NCBI RefSeq assembly: GCF_001678475.1
Contig: NZ_JTJR01000047.1
Location: 1-47,501, forward strand
From: Gallibacterium genomosp. 3
GTDB taxonomy: Bacteria; Pseudomonadota; Gammaproteobacteria; Enterobacterales; Pasteurellaceae
Direction of reading: 5' to 3'
DNA: 47,501 nucleotides
This document shows, piece by piece, positions 36,899 to 47,246 of this stretch; the stretch's first letter is position 1, and the number at the start of each line of letters is the position of its first letter. The position numbers and the translations under genes are program-made. A model generated the notes under the pieces. The model had not been told where the DNA came from and searched no databases. It was given only the letters and a program-made list of their open reading frames with translations.

Positions 36899-37890
36899 TT
36901 TGACTCATTTAATAAATGACATTGATTAAAATCTTGTAGCCAGGTTTGATAAAAAGAGGCATTTTTCCCATACGAGTTATCATAGATATACACTTTTTTT
37001 CCTAATAAGATACCAAGTATAAAACAGTGCAAACGCGTGGTATAAATCTGATCAAAGCGATTTAAGAAATTAATCCCTAATTCCATATAAAAATCATGTC
37101 GATTTTCAATTTTTTCTAATGGCTGCACATATAACGGCATTAAGATCGGTAAACGATTCGCCGCACGAAATAAAAGCTCTCTAAATGAGAAATTAGCAAA
37201 ATTTGGGTTATATTTGATCAGTTGTTTAAACTCTTTCTCAAAACTCGGCCAGTCAGAAACAGTCACATTTTCTAATTCGGCAACTTCATGATAATCAACA
37301 GCCGTATTCAACTCTTTATCCGTACGTTTTACAAATAATGTTTTACCTGTCTTTTCGTCTGAAATGAAGCTATCTAAATTTAAACAAAATGCCATATCTG
37401 GTAATAATAAAATCTGACATTTAGTAAAATATTTATTTAATAGGCCATAAGAAACCTGATCTCTAGCACAAATCGTTACATTCCCATGTGCATTGAAAAT
37501 TTCCGCACTTTTTTCTAATGCTTCTTGTGATTGGAAATAAACAGTTTGTGGGAATACAATAACTTTATTATTTGGGCATTGACTAATGACACGCTCACGT
37601 AATTTTTGGCATACATCCCAAACATCGCCAAAATTACCACCACCATGAAATAGAATAATGTCATCTTTCTCAATTTTATTAAGATCAACATTATAATAAG
37701 GTGCTGCATATTTTAATTTATAGGGCAAACGTGATAAATAAGCGACTTCCCCTGCCCAAATAGCTTGATCGCCAATATTCTGATGATCAGGAATATCTAA
37801 TAGCACGTAATCATTATCAATTAATGGATCAAGACGATCATAAATAAGGTTACTTAAACGAGATAATTGCGGTCTATTTGGATTGATCAT
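36895..37890 (-). CDS. Polysaccharide pyruvyl transferase family protein
   Basis: The 331-residue protein has features of the CsaB/ExoV family: NIGDQAIWAGEVAYL near the start (about 38-52), an FHGGGNFGDVW glycine-rich segment (near 82), TVYFQS (near 114), and a C-terminal TTRLHCFILGILLGKKVYIYDNSYGK in which RLH carries the catalytic histidine. It would add a pyruvate ketal from phosphoenolpyruvate to a sugar of the repeat unit, giving a negative charge. I chose ATG 37888-37890 because it forms an ATGA overlap with the wzx stop; an upstream in-frame ATG at 37917 is unnecessary. Confidence 0.88.
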   Translation of the reverse strand: MINPNRPQLSRLSNLIYDRLDPLIDNDYVLLDIPDHQNIGDQAIWAGEVAYLSRLPYKLKYAAPYYNVDLNKIEKDDIILFHGGGNFGDVWDVCQKLRERVISQCPNNKVIVFPQTVYFQSQEALEKSAEIFNAHGNVTICARDQVSYGLLNKYFTKCQILLLPDMAFCLNLDSFISDEKTGKTLFVKRTDKELNTAVDYHEVAELENVTVSDWPSFEKEFKQLIKYNPNFANFSFRELLFRAANRLPILMPLYVQPLEKIENRHDFYMELGINFLNRFDQIYTTRLHCFILGILLGKKVYIYDNSYGKNASFYQTWLQDFNQCHLLNESK

Positions 37891-39293
37891 AAAACTCTCT
37901 CTGTTATTTTTTTCCAAACTTTACCTACTAAACGTTGATTGAGAATAAAGAACATCACCAACGCAATCGCAAGTAAGACAAAATTAATAGTAAGCTGATT
38001 TAGATTAACTAAATAGCAATAAACAAGACTCAGCCCAAAAGGAAACCAAAAAGATTTCCAGCTAAGCTGTACTGGATAAAAAGATTTCACATCTTGCTGA
38101 CGGATTAAAAAGACAATAATAAAGCTGACTAATGTCCCTAATGCTGCGGCAAATAAACCAATTTTTGCCATTAGACAAAAGCTTATCACAATATTAATCA
38201 CTGCACCTAATAAGGTTGTAGTCAAAATTTTAAGAGTATTTTTCTTTTGTTGATACGCTGTTCCTAAAAATGCACAACATGAAGTAAATACCGTTGCCAA
38301 TACTAATAAAGGCATATATTGCCATGCAGAATAAAACTGTTTAGCAAAAAGATAATGAATTAATGGCTCGCTGATACTGATAAAAATTAAGCCAATTGAG
38401 AACATAAATTTAGATAATTGGGCAAACGTTTCTGTCGTTACTTGACGATAATCCCCATTATCATTTTTTAAAATGACATCCTGCCAAGCTAATAAAAATA
38501 ACGAGAAAACAATCATTAAAATACTTGGCAAGCGAGAAGAAACCGCATAGATCCCATTTGCAGCTGTATCAATTTGTTGAAAGATAATATATTTATTCGC
38601 CATCGTCATTAGCCACCAGCTTACTGCATTAGGCACAAGCGGTAATGCGTACATGAGCATTGGTTTTAATAATTGACGATCAATGCTCAACCAAGAGAGA
38701 TATGCCAAAACTTGCCAACGAAATAGAATAATTAAAACCACCACCAAATTGGCAGCAATCATACCGATTAATACAGCAAATAATTTATCACTAAGTAACC
38801 ATAATCCAATCACTGAAAACAACAACAGTAAAAATGAATAGAGAATCCCTGACAAGGCAAATTTTTGAGTTAATTCAAGCCCTCTCAACACTTGCTGTAA
38901 GATATAAAACAGTGATGAAGTGACTAATAAGAGTAAGGTTTCTACTAAATAAGGTTGTGGATAAAAATAATTGATACCAACTGCCAGCAGTAACATCACC
39001 AAGCACGCCAACATAAACATCAACAAAGCACTACTAATCACTTTTGCTTCTATTCCTGCTTTTTTATCTTCAGCAATTAACCAACGATAAATCGCATCCG
39101 ATAATTGTAGAGTAACCACCGGCGTAACTAACATAGTGAACGTTAAAATCAGATCATATTGCCCCATTTCCACTGTAGAGAGATACAGTGAAAACAGAGG
39201 CAATAAGAGAAAAGAAAGTATTTTTGAACCAAAACTACCAATACTATAAATTAAGGTATTTTTCAGTAGTTTATCGCTGACTGCATTTCCCAT
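37887..39293 (-). CDS. wzx: Polysaccharide repeat-unit flippase (Wzx-like)
   Basis: The 468-residue protein has twelve to fourteen membrane helices in the MATE/MVF/polysaccharide-transport fold. It opens LLKNTLIYSIGSFGSKILSFLLLPLFSLYLS, typical of Wzx and related flippases, with a central LPLVPNAVSWWLMTMANKYII segment near 220. It moves undecaprenyl-linked repeat units across the inner membrane. It is 1 nt after wzz and overlaps the pyruvyl transferase gene. Together with wzy and wzz it defines a Wzy-dependent pathway. Confidence 0.9.
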   Translation of the reverse strand: MGNAVSDKLLKNTLIYSIGSFGSKILSFLLLPLFSLYLSTVEMGQYDLILTFTMLVTPVVTLQLSDAIYRWLIAEDKKAGIEAKVISSALLMFMLACLVMLLLAVGINYFYPQPYLVETLLLLVTSSLFYILQQVLRGLELTQKFALSGILYSFLLLLFSVIGLWLLSDKLFAVLIGMIAANLVVVLIILFRWQVLAYLSWLSIDRQLLKPMLMYALPLVPNAVSWWLMTMANKYIIFQQIDTAANGIYAVSSRLPSILMIVFSLFLLAWQDVILKNDNGDYRQVTTETFAQLSKFMFSIGLIFISISEPLIHYLFAKQFYSAWQYMPLLVLATVFTSCCAFLGTAYQQKKNTLKILTTTLLGAVINIVISFCLMAKIGLFAAALGTLVSFIIVFLIRQQDVKSFYPVQLSWKSFWFPFGLSLVYCYLVNLNQLTINFVLLAIALVMFFILNQRLVGKVWKKITERVL

Positions 39294-39294
39294 C

Positions 39295-40410
39295 TTATTT
39301 TTTCTTTAATACACGAATAAATAATAGAAGCAAGCAAGATAAGATCAAACCAAATAGAAAACCAATCGCCAAAATAAGTGCTTTTTGTGGTTTTACCTTA
39401 TATGGTGTAGTTGGTGAGATTTTATATTGAAATGCATCAATTTTTAATGCTTCTGCATCATCTATTAATTTTACTAATTCAGCTATTTGTTGCTTCGCTG
39501 CATAATACGCTGTTGGATAAATAAATTTTTGCTGTTTCAAATTTTCAAGCTGTGCTGATAAATTTTGGCTACCTAATAAATAGAGGTATGGACTTGCTAA
39601 ATTGGTTTTATCACTATCTAACGTAATATTGAGATGTAAATTTTCTTTATCTGAACCATTACCCGCTAACTGTGCTATCGCTAAAGCAGCTTGTAAATAT
39701 TGAATTTGTTCCTGTTTTTCCAACCTTAACTGCTCTTCAATTTGTTTGCGTTGGAATTTTAATTCTGTTGCTTTTTGCTCTACTTTAATTAAAAACTCAA
39801 CTATTACTTGTTGATAAGTAACTCGATTAGCAAATTGCACAAACCCATCTAATGTTTTTTGTAGCTGTTGTTCATTATTGTCAATAAAAGTCAATTTTGC
39901 TGATGGTGTATCGGCTAATGCTTTATTTTCTGCGGTAATTACAGTGATATTATTTCCTTTTTTATTCATATCAGGTGTAACCACGCTAATACTTTTAATT
40001 AATTTTTCTAATGTTGCTCTCTTTTCAGCATCACTTTGTTGAGCCGTTAATGATTTATATAAATCTGATTCTACAAAATAATTTTTACGTACATCATAAA
40101 TAGAAGTATTAGTTACTAACCGATTAAATAGTGCAGCCGTCACACCAGCAGCATCAAATTTTTCACCATTAATTAATGCATAACGCTGATTTAAATCTAA
40201 TAATTTCTCTACTGATATTGCATTTGCTGGTAATATTTCAGTCGAAGAACTCCATTCAGGTTTAATAGCGTTTACATAGAAATAAGAAACACCTGTAAAA
40301 ATAATGACAGATAAAACAATCCACCCTTTTTTTCGCCAATAATACTGAAAAAGTTTAGCTAAACTAAACATCTCATCCTGTTCAATATAAGAGTTATTTG
40401 CTGATATCAT
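39295..40410 (-). CDS. wzz: Chain-length determinant protein (Wzz family)
   Basis: The 371-residue polysaccharide co-polymerase has a cytosolic N-terminus, membrane helix 1 at about 31-50 (GWIVLSVIIFTGVSYFYV), a long periplasmic helical coiled-coil region (about 190-290) and membrane helix 2 at about 346-367 followed by KKK. A proline-rich segment lies before helix 2 (ISPTTPYKVKPQKA). It has no tyrosine-kinase domain, so it fits O-antigen-type Wzz. It sets modal chain length with Wzy. It is the first gene of the locus. Confidence 0.9.
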   Translation of the reverse strand: MISANNSYIEQDEMFSLAKLFQYYWRKKGWIVLSVIIFTGVSYFYVNAIKPEWSSSTEILPANAISVEKLLDLNQRYALINGEKFDAAGVTAALFNRLVTNTSIYDVRKNYFVESDLYKSLTAQQSDAEKRATLEKLIKSISVVTPDMNKKGNNITVITAENKALADTPSAKLTFIDNNEQQLQKTLDGFVQFANRVTYQQVIVEFLIKVEQKATELKFQRKQIEEQLRLEKQEQIQYLQAALAIAQLAGNGSDKENLHLNITLDSDKTNLASPYLYLLGSQNLSAQLENLKQQKFIYPTAYYAAKQQIAELVKLIDDAEALKIDAFQYKISPTTPYKVKPQKALILAIGFLFGLILSCLLLLFIRVLKKK

Positions 40411-40443
40411 ATGTTTCCTATTCCTTACTTTCTTTCATAGAAT

Positions 40444-40480
40444 AAAATCTGAGATTATTTAAATTTCACTCAAAATCTGA
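40444..40480. repeat. Direct repeats upstream of wzz
   Basis: AAAATCTGA occurs at 40444-40452 and 40472-40480 (28 bp apart), each followed by an ATTAT word. They lie 35-70 nt before the first gene of the polysaccharide operon and could be regulator sites. Chance is possible in this AT-rich stretch. Confidence 0.3.
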
Positions 40481-40552
40481 ATATTATCTTAAGAAATCTA
40501 AAGTCACTCATTTTACACTTGAGGCTATCAAAAGAAAACGTTATACAAAAAG

Positions 40553-40574
40553 AAAGGGCTTCGCGAAGCCCTTT
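40553..40574 (-). terminator. Terminator after the OmpA-domain lipoprotein gene
   Basis: The 22-bp perfect palindrome AAAGGGCTTCGCGAAGCCCTTT is followed on the minus strand by CTTTTTG. It separates the core genes from the polysaccharide locus, which therefore needs its own promoter between 40411 and 40550. Confidence 0.9.
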
Positions 40575-40604
40575 CATTAACGGTAACAGTCAATATGCTA
40601 TTGA

Positions 40605-41357
40605 TTAATTAGTCGAAATGATCACTCGGCGGTTCTCAGCTAGACAGGATTTTAACTCATCGCCACTCACTGAATCACAAGTCACGATTTGCACTGACTT
40701 TCCCAATCCTTCAGTTTTAATATTTTTAGCAGAAATCCCATTTTTTACTAATTCAGCTTTCACCACTTCCGCTCTTTTTTTTGAAAGTGCTAAGTTATAG
40801 CTCTCAGAACCTAAACGATCTGTATATCCAGTAACAGAAATTTTCTTATCTTTAGGCAACTTTTTTGCTAACTCAGCCACTATCCCACGGCTTTCTGGTT
40901 TTAATTCACTTGAGTCAAAATCAAAAAGAAAATCACTAGAAAGAGAAATAGTTTGACCTGATTGATGATTACCACACCCTTCTGGCAACCAATAAAAAGA
41001 TTGTGCATCTAGATTCTCATCAAATAAGACTTTAAATTGGCATACTTTACGCTGACCATTTTGCAAAAAATTAAATACATAATCCCATTCACGAACTCCA
41101 AATAATCCTTCATTAAAATGAGGAAGCCCGATTAATGCTACTATTTGATCTTTGTTCATACCTTTTTGAATTTGATGCACATTATCCCAATTTGGCCACA
41201 TTCCACGCTCTGTACCATGGTTACTAAATGTACTTTTTTCTACTTTAGGCCATACAGGTTGATCGGTTGTCCCTTCTTTACTTACTTTACTTAAATTACC
41301 ACAAGCTGCTAATACTGTTGCTAAAATTACTGGTAACAATAACTTATTTAATTTCAT
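40605..41357 (-). CDS. SmpA/BamE-like plus OmpA-domain lipoprotein
   Basis: The 250-residue protein has a lipobox LAAC (C19). An SmpA/OmlA-like segment (about 58-100, IQKGMNKDQIVALIGLPHFNEGLFGVREWDYVF) follows, then an OmpA C-terminal peptidoglycan-binding domain (about 132-250). In the latter, VTGYTDRLGSESYNLALSKKRAEVVKAEL carries the conserved D and R that contact diaminopimelate. It would tether the outer membrane to the wall. Two-domain proteins of this type are common in Pasteurellaceae, and their exact role is not settled. It follows glmM on the same strand and ends at a strong terminator. Confidence 0.85.
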   Translation of the reverse strand: MKLNKLLLPVILATVLAACGNLSKVSKEGTTDQPVWPKVEKSTFSNHGTERGMWPNWDNVHQIQKGMNKDQIVALIGLPHFNEGLFGVREWDYVFNFLQNGQRKVCQFKVLFDENLDAQSFYWLPEGCGNHQSGQTISLSSDFLFDFDSSELKPESRGIVAELAKKLPKDKKISVTGYTDRLGSESYNLALSKKRAEVVKAELVKNGISAKNIKTEGLGKSVQIVTCDSVSGDELKSCLAENRRVIISTN

Positions 41358-41415
41358 AGATAGTTCCTTTTATTCTGCTAAATCATTAAACAATTATAAC
41401 GATATTTATAGATAA

Positions 41416-42750
41416 TTAACTATTCTTTACAATGTCAGCAATTTTCTCAGCCGATTGTTGAGCTAATGCTTCATCTTCACACTCAACCATCACACGAATT
41501 ACTGGCTCAGTTCCTGATTTTCTTAGTAATACACGACCTTTACCATATAATTTTTTCTCAACTTCCGCTGCCACTTGTTTGACGGCTTCGCTTTCTAACG
41601 GATTTTTCCCACCTTCAAAATGTACATTAATTAACACTTGTGGGAACAGTTGTACTGCACTGGCTAATTCATTTAATGACATACCGTGAGTAACCATCGC
41701 AGCAAGCACTTGTAAAGAAGCGATAATTCCATCCCCTGTCGTATTCTTATCTGAAATAATGATATGACCTGAATTCTCGCCACCCAACTTCCAGCCACGC
41801 TCAAGCATTTGCTCTAAAACATAACGATCACCAACTTTAGCACGAACAAATGGAATACCGAGCATTTTTAGAGCAAGTTCTAAGCTTATATTGCTCATTA
41901 ATGTACCAACTACACCACCAGACAATTTTCCTGAACGCAAAGCTTCACGAGCAATAATAAATAGGATTTGGTCACCATCCACTTTATTACCTAAATGATC
42001 CACCATCATAATACGATCACCATCACCATCATAAGCTAAACCAACATCCGCTTTGCTTTGCTTAACAACTTCTTGTAACGCACTCACATCGGTTGCACCA
42101 CAACGTTCATTAATATTCATTCCATCTGGCTTAGTACCAATTTCAATCACCGTTGCCCCTAACTCACGCATTACATTTGGTGCAATGTGATAAGTCGCCC
42201 CATTTGCACAATCAACAACAATTTTCAATCCTTCTAAACTTAGATGAACTGGGAAGGTACTCTTACAGAATTCAATATAACGTCCTGCAGCATCATTGAT
42301 TCGACTCGCTTTACCTAAATCAGCGGATTCTACACAAGTCATTGGTTCATCCAACATTTGCTCTATTGCCAATTCTACTTCATCAGGTAATTTCGTCCCG
42401 TGGGCAGAAAAGAATTTAATTCCATTATCATAATAAGGGTTATGTGAAGCTGAAATCACAATCCCTGCTTCAGCACGAAACGTACGCGTTAAATACGCAA
42501 TCGCTGGTGTTGGCATTGGTCCAACAAACGCAGCTGAAAGCCCTGCTGCGGCTAAGCCTGCTTCCAATGCAGATTCCAACATATAACCAGAAATCCGTGT
42601 ATCTTTACCAATTAATACCTTACGAGACCCTTGTGTTGCTAACACTTTTCCGGCTGCCCAACCTAATTTCAAGGCAAATTCAGGCGTAATTGGAGAAGTA
42701 CCAACACGACCACGCACACCATCTGTACCAAAATATTTACGTTCTGCCAT
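41416..42750 (-). CDS. glmM: Phosphoglucosamine mutase
   Basis: The 444-residue enzyme interconverts glucosamine-6-phosphate and glucosamine-1-phosphate on the way to UDP-GlcNAc. The phosphoserine is S102 (ISASHNP), the metal loop DGDGD is at 241-245 and the phosphate-binding [12 protein letters not shown] loop is near 408-419. Length and motif spacing equal those of E. coli GlmM. It follows folP in the same direction, as in E. coli. It supplies precursor for peptidoglycan, LPS and the adjacent polysaccharide locus. Confidence 0.97.
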   Translation of the reverse strand: MAERKYFGTDGVRGRVGTSPITPEFALKLGWAAGKVLATQGSRKVLIGKDTRISGYMLESALEAGLAAAGLSAAFVGPMPTPAIAYLTRTFRAEAGIVISASHNPYYDNGIKFFSAHGTKLPDEVELAIEQMLDEPMTCVESADLGKASRINDAAGRYIEFCKSTFPVHLSLEGLKIVVDCANGATYHIAPNVMRELGATVIEIGTKPDGMNINERCGATDVSALQEVVKQSKADVGLAYDGDGDRIMMVDHLGNKVDGDQILFIIAREALRSGKLSGGVVGTLMSNISLELALKMLGIPFVRAKVGDRYVLEQMLERGWKLGGENSGHIIISDKNTTGDGIIASLQVLAAMVTHGMSLNELASAVQLFPQVLINVHFEGGKNPLESEAVKQVAAEVEKKLYGKGRVLLRKSGTEPVIRVMVECEDEALAQQSAEKIADIVKNS

Positions 42751-42827
42751 ATAATTTTCCTTTTCTATTCTGTGGAACGATAATGGGCTGATATTCTACT
42801 ACAACTTATTATCGCTTTTAATTACTC

Positions 42828-43655
42828 TTATTTAATTGTGGCTTGCCAAATTCGTAATGCATCGACCGTCGCCTCTACATCATGCACACGAACAATCTGC
42901 GCACCTTTCATCACTGCAATTAATGCACCTGCCACACTACCAATTACACGTTGATCAACAGGCTTATCTAAAATATTACCGATCATCGACTTACGTGATA
43001 AACCAATCAATACAGGATAGCCAGTTTCAACAAAACGGGTTAAATGATTTAATAATTGATAATTATGTTCAACCGTTTTTCCAAACCCAAATCCAATATC
43101 TAAAATCACATTTTCATGACGAATTCCAGCTTGTTCGCATTGTTTCGCACGTTGTAACAACCAATCTAATACCTCTGTGACGACATCTTGATATACAGGG
43201 TTATGCTGCATCGTCCGTGGCTGTCCTTGCATATGCATTAAACATACAGGTAAATCTAACTCAACTGCGGCTGCTAATGCGCCATCTTCAGTCAATGCAC
43301 GAATATCATTAATTAGATCCATCCCGACTTTGGCCGCCTCTCGCATCACCTCTGCTTTTGAAGTATCTACTGAAATCCAACAATCAAAACGTTGACGAAT
43401 CGCTTCCACTACCGGAATAACACGATCTAACTCTTGATTTAATGTCACTTCATCTGCCATTGGACGTGTTGATTCACCGCCAACATCAATTATAGTTGCA
43501 CCTTGTTTTAACATTGTTTCTGCATGATATAACGCATTATCTAACGCTAAAAACTTCCCACTGTCCGAAAAAGAATCTGGAGTAACATTCAAGATTCCCA
43601 TCACTTGTGGTTGAGATAGATCTAATGGTCGTTGATTTTTACTATATAGTTTCAT
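42828..43655 (-). CDS. folP: Dihydropteroate synthase
   Basis: The 275-residue TIM-barrel enzyme joins p-aminobenzoate to dihydropterin pyrophosphate in folate synthesis and is the target of sulfonamides. Signature segments are GILNVTPDSFSDSGKF (20-34), IDVGGESTRP (56-65), DLINDIRAL (near 114), DIGFGFGKTVEHNYQLL (near 187) and IGLSRKSMIG (near 218). The start is only 4 nt after the mnmC stop, and glmM follows 77 nt downstream, so mnmC-folP-glmM may be one transcript. In E. coli the gene before folP is ftsH rather than mnmC. Confidence 0.97.
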   Translation of the reverse strand: MKLYSKNQRPLDLSQPQVMGILNVTPDSFSDSGKFLALDNALYHAETMLKQGATIIDVGGESTRPMADEVTLNQELDRVIPVVEAIRQRFDCWISVDTSKAEVMREAAKVGMDLINDIRALTEDGALAAAVELDLPVCLMHMQGQPRTMQHNPVYQDVVTEVLDWLLQRAKQCEQAGIRHENVILDIGFGFGKTVEHNYQLLNHLTRFVETGYPVLIGLSRKSMIGNILDKPVDQRVIGSVAGALIAVMKGAQIVRVHDVEATVDALRIWQATIK

Positions 43656-43659
43656 TTTA

Positions 43660-45702
43660 TTACTCTTGTTTGTCTGTATGCTGTTGTGCTCGACTTGGTA
43701 CAGGTGTACCTTTAAGCCATTTACGTATCCAAAAACGATTTGGCAACAATTCTGCTAAAATATCTACACTTAATGGCAATGGCTCACCATAAATCATCGA
43801 CGCTAATGTTTCGCCTAATAGCGGTGCAGAAGTTAACCCTCTTGAGCCTAATGCACCAAATACATACAAATTATTATAATAAGCTGCCTGCTTAATGGCT
43901 TGACGACGGCGTCGTAAATTAAATAAATTTTGATAAGCTTGCGTCTGTTGTTCAAAATCACCTACGTTACCTATAATCGGCAATCTATCCCGTACACTAC
44001 AACGCACACCCGTTCTCGCCAAATTTCCACTTGTATCAATATCAGCTAACCAATCTGCTGGAGCCAGATTTTGCTGAATTTTCGTCTGATTTTGTTGCTG
44101 TTCTTCAGCACTAAAGTGACGTTGTTCACAATTCCGCACATGGCTTGCCCCAATACAATGGAACTTTTTTGCTTGATCTACTGGCGTTAAATAACCGTCA
44201 TAACATAACACAGCTTTTAAACGGCGTAATCTATCCGTACTCGGAATTTGGCTCACCTGACCGCGTACTGAATAAGTTGGTAATTCTACTGTTTGTTCAA
44301 AACGATTTAATTTGTGTCCGTTGGCAATCACAACTGTACTATGAGTAATCTGTCGTTCTGCCGTAGATAAATGCCAAACATTCTCTTGATAAGTCAGTTT
44401 TTCAATCGTTGTATTTAATTCAATTTTAACGCCTTGTTGCTGTAAAAAATGGGCTAGATTCTGTACTAATTGTCTTGGATTTAGCCAAGCACCATTGGGA
44501 ATAACCGCCCCATCACAAGGCAAACTCAACCCAGCACGTTCACTAAGTTCTTCTGCGGTAACTAAACGAAATAATGATTCAGGAAAGCCACGCTCTGCAA
44601 TTTTACTCAATTTTTGCTTGATCGAAGGTTGATAAGCACATAACAGTACATCACACCATTGATGTTCAACATCAATTTGCTGCGTTAATCCTGCTAAAAA
44701 TTGCTGCCCATATGCAAAAGCGTGCGTATAAAAACGACAATGACATTCATCATCATCACTTAACTGCGGATAAAATGCCCCTTGTTTATTCCCCGAAGCA
44801 TTTAATGCTAACGCCTCATCTTCACAATAAATTGTGACTTGGCTTCCTCGTTGCCATAACGCATAAGCCAAACAGACTGATGCAACTCCTCCCCCAATAA
44901 TTGCGACTTCTTTAGCTTCATCAGACGCTACTGGCAAATACCACGGGGTTGTCAATGATGATGGCATCTCAACTAATTTACTGCCATGTAAACATTCTCG
45001 CTTATGTGCAAATCCTTTTCGTTTGACAACTGAAAATCCAGCAGCACTTAACCCTTTACGCACGAAACTTGCAGCAGTAAACGTAGCAAAGGTTCCCTGC
45101 ACTGCAGTCAAACGAAACATCTGTTGAAATAAATTTTCTGTCCACATACTTGGATTTTTACTTGGTGCAAAACCATCTAAAAACCAAGCATCAATAGAAT
45201 TCTGATAAGAATCGCCTAATTGAGGTAAGTTATCTTCAATCTCACCAAACCAAAGATCTAATCGTACTTCATCAGAAAAAACATAACGATAACACCCAGC
45301 TATAGGTGATTGCCAAAATTGTAGTAACTGAGTTACGGCAGCTTGAAATTGTGGATAAGGTTGATATGCCTGAATTAGGCTTTCTGCGGACAAAGGGTAT
45401 TTTTCAAAACTAATAAAGTAGAGCCTTTTTAATTTAGCTTGCGGAAATGCCTGGCGGAATTGATAAAATAACTCCATTACTGCAAAAAAATTTAATCCGG
45501 TACCAAATCCCGTTTCCGCAATCACAAAATGTTCTTTATCGTACGTCTGCCAACGCTCCCACAGATTGTTACCCTGTTGAAATACATAGATACTTTCTGC
45601 TAAACCATCCTCTGGAGAAAAATAGATATCATCAAACTGATTTGAAATTGGCGTATTCGCTTGAAAGGATACGTCTGCAAACGATACTTTTTGGATAGAC
45701 AT
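43660..45702 (-). CDS. mnmC: Bifunctional tRNA mnm5s2U biosynthesis protein MnmC
   Basis: The 680-residue protein has an N-terminal SAM methyltransferase (about 1-245; motif [11 protein letters not shown] at 63-73, [14 protein letters not shown] near 171) and a C-terminal FAD-dependent demodification domain (about 265-665; dinucleotide motif IIGGGVAS at 268-275, [16 protein letters not shown] near 640). It completes 5-methylaminomethyl-2-thiouridine at the wobble position, downstream of MnmEG and of the TusE/MnmA thiolation step; tusE is also in this window. It is divergent from fabB. Both domains look complete. Confidence 0.95.
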   Translation of the reverse strand: MSIQKVSFADVSFQANTPISNQFDDIYFSPEDGLAESIYVFQQGNNLWERWQTYDKEHFVIAETGFGTGLNFFAVMELFYQFRQAFPQAKLKRLYFISFEKYPLSAESLIQAYQPYPQFQAAVTQLLQFWQSPIAGCYRYVFSDEVRLDLWFGEIEDNLPQLGDSYQNSIDAWFLDGFAPSKNPSMWTENLFQQMFRLTAVQGTFATFTAASFVRKGLSAAGFSVVKRKGFAHKRECLHGSKLVEMPSSLTTPWYLPVASDEAKEVAIIGGGVASVCLAYALWQRGSQVTIYCEDEALALNASGNKQGAFYPQLSDDDECHCRFYTHAFAYGQQFLAGLTQQIDVEHQWCDVLLCAYQPSIKQKLSKIAERGFPESLFRLVTAEELSERAGLSLPCDGAVIPNGAWLNPRQLVQNLAHFLQQQGVKIELNTTIEKLTYQENVWHLSTAERQITHSTVVIANGHKLNRFEQTVELPTYSVRGQVSQIPSTDRLRRLKAVLCYDGYLTPVDQAKKFHCIGASHVRNCEQRHFSAEEQQQNQTKIQQNLAPADWLADIDTSGNLARTGVRCSVRDRLPIIGNVGDFEQQTQAYQNLFNLRRRRQAIKQAAYYNNLYVFGALGSRGLTSAPLLGETLASMIYGEPLPLSVDILAELLPNRFWIRKWLKGTPVPSRAQQHTDKQE

Positions 45703-45919
45703 AAAACGTGAATTGAATAGATAACTTTATCAAAGGTGGCTAATGATATTATAATCACCAGCGAATTTCATCTAAATATCCGTTGCTATTTGAAACATCC
45801 TGCCAGACAACGTTATAATTAGCGGTAATTTTGGGTACATTTCAGCAAGATATTGATTATTTTTAGCAATGAAAATTGACCTGAATGGTCTTATCTGTTC
45901 CTTGTTTTACAAAAATTTC

Positions 45920-45947
45920 TTGTATTCTATGAAATTCCTAGTATAAC
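45920..45947 (+). promoter_or_regulatory. Probable fabB promoter
   Basis: TTGTAT (45920-45925) and TATAAC (45942-45947) are 16 nt apart, about 55-80 nt before the fabB start. A GACC-TGAAT-GGTC inverted repeat at 45878-45890 lies just upstream and might bind a fatty-acid regulator; that is speculation. The rest of 45703-45919 shows nothing else. Confidence 0.45.
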
Positions 45948-46000
45948 AACCGACAATTTTTGAATTTTTTAAATCCATTCAAGCTACATAAGGACTACGA

Positions 46001-47224
46001 ATGAAAAGAGCTGTGATTACTGGTTTTGGCGTTATTTCTAGTATTGGAAATAATAAGGAAGAAGTTTTAGCGTCATTATTAGAGGGAAAATCAGGCATTA
46101 CCACTATGCCAGAATTTGTGGAAATGGGAATGCGTTCTCATGTTGCTGGTACAGTAAAACTTACTCCTAGCGAACACATTGATCGTAAAGTTATGCGTTT
46201 TATGGGAGATGCCGCTGCTTATGCTTATCTTTCAATGAAAGAAGCGATTGAAGATGCTGGTTTAACAGAAGAAATGGTGTCTAACGAAAGAACTGGCTTA
46301 GTGGTTGGTGCAGGAACAGGTTCTGCACATAATCAAATCGTTGCTGCTGACGCAATGCGTACTCCTCGTGGTGTAAAAGCGATTGGCCCTTACGCAGTAA
46401 CTCGTACTATGGCGTCTAGCGTGTCTGCTTGTCTAGCAACACCATTTAAAATTAAAGGCGTGAATTATAGTATTAGTTCTGCTTGTGCAACCTCTGCTCA
46501 CTGTATCGGTCATGCGGTTGAATTAATTCAACTGGGTAAACAAGATGTTGTTTTTGCTGGTGGCGCAGAAGAATTATCTTGGGAATGTGCTTGTGAATTT
46601 GATGCCATGGGTGCAGTTTCAACTAAATATAATGAAACACCAGAAAAAGCTTCTCGTGCTTATGATGCTAACCGTGATGGTTTCGTTATTGCAGGCGGTG
46701 GCGGTATCGTTGTTGTTGAAGAATTAGAACATGCCTTAGCTCGTGGTGCAAAAATTTATGCTGAAATCGTTGGCTATGGAGCAACTTCTGATGGCTATGA
46801 TATGGTTGCACCAAGCGGTGAAGGTGCTGTACGTTGTATGAAACAGGCACTTGCATCTGTTGATAGCCCAATTGATTACCTCAATGTTCACGGTACTTCA
46901 ACCCCAGTTGGTGATGTTAAAGAACTAGAAGCAATTAAAGAAGTTTTCGCTGAAAATATGCCAGCTATTTCTTCAACTAAATCAATGACAGGTCACTCTC
47001 TCGGTGCAGCTGGTGTACATGAAGCAATTTATACCCTATTAATGTTAAATAATGATTTCATTGCACCAAGTATCAACATTGAAACACTTGATGAACGTGC
47101 TGAAGGTTGCAATATCGTTACCGAAACTCGCCGTAATGCAAACTTACAAACAGTTATGTCAAACAGTTTTGGTTTCGGTGGTACTAACGCAACACTTGTA
47201 TTTAAACGCTTTGCAAATAAATAA
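46001..47224 (+). CDS. fabB: Beta-ketoacyl-ACP synthase I
   Basis: The 407-residue condensing enzyme elongates acyl-ACP and is required for unsaturated fatty acids. The catalytic triad is C162 (SSACATSAH), H297 ([11 protein letters not shown]) and H332 ([10 protein letters not shown]), each one position before E. coli numbering. The [12 protein letters not shown]-terminal glycine motif is present. Cys-His-His identifies KAS I/II, and the length and [16 protein letters not shown] start match FabB. AAGGAC lies 6 nt before the ATG. It is monocistronic with a terminator directly after. Confidence 0.97.
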   Translation: MKRAVITGFGVISSIGNNKEEVLASLLEGKSGITTMPEFVEMGMRSHVAGTVKLTPSEHIDRKVMRFMGDAAAYAYLSMKEAIEDAGLTEEMVSNERTGLVVGAGTGSAHNQIVAADAMRTPRGVKAIGPYAVTRTMASSVSACLATPFKIKGVNYSISSACATSAHCIGHAVELIQLGKQDVVFAGGAEELSWECACEFDAMGAVSTKYNETPEKASRAYDANRDGFVIAGGGGIVVVEELEHALARGAKIYAEIVGYGATSDGYDMVAPSGEGAVRCMKQALASVDSPIDYLNVHGTSTPVGDVKELEAIKEVFAENMPAISSTKSMTGHSLGAAGVHEAIYTLLMLNNDFIAPSINIETLDERAEGCNIVTETRRNANLQTVMSNSFGFGGTNATLVFKRFANK

Positions 47225-47246
47225 GTTTAAAACTGTTACTTTTTAT

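Noticed and set aside
40411-40550. JUMPstart/ops element for the polysaccharide operon
   Set aside because: The GGCGGTAGCG-type core is absent on both strands of the upstream region.
42836-43180. 114-codon open frame on the plus strand opposite folP
   Set aside because: His/Gln/Tyr-rich composition is typical of the antisense of a real gene; folP is intact here.
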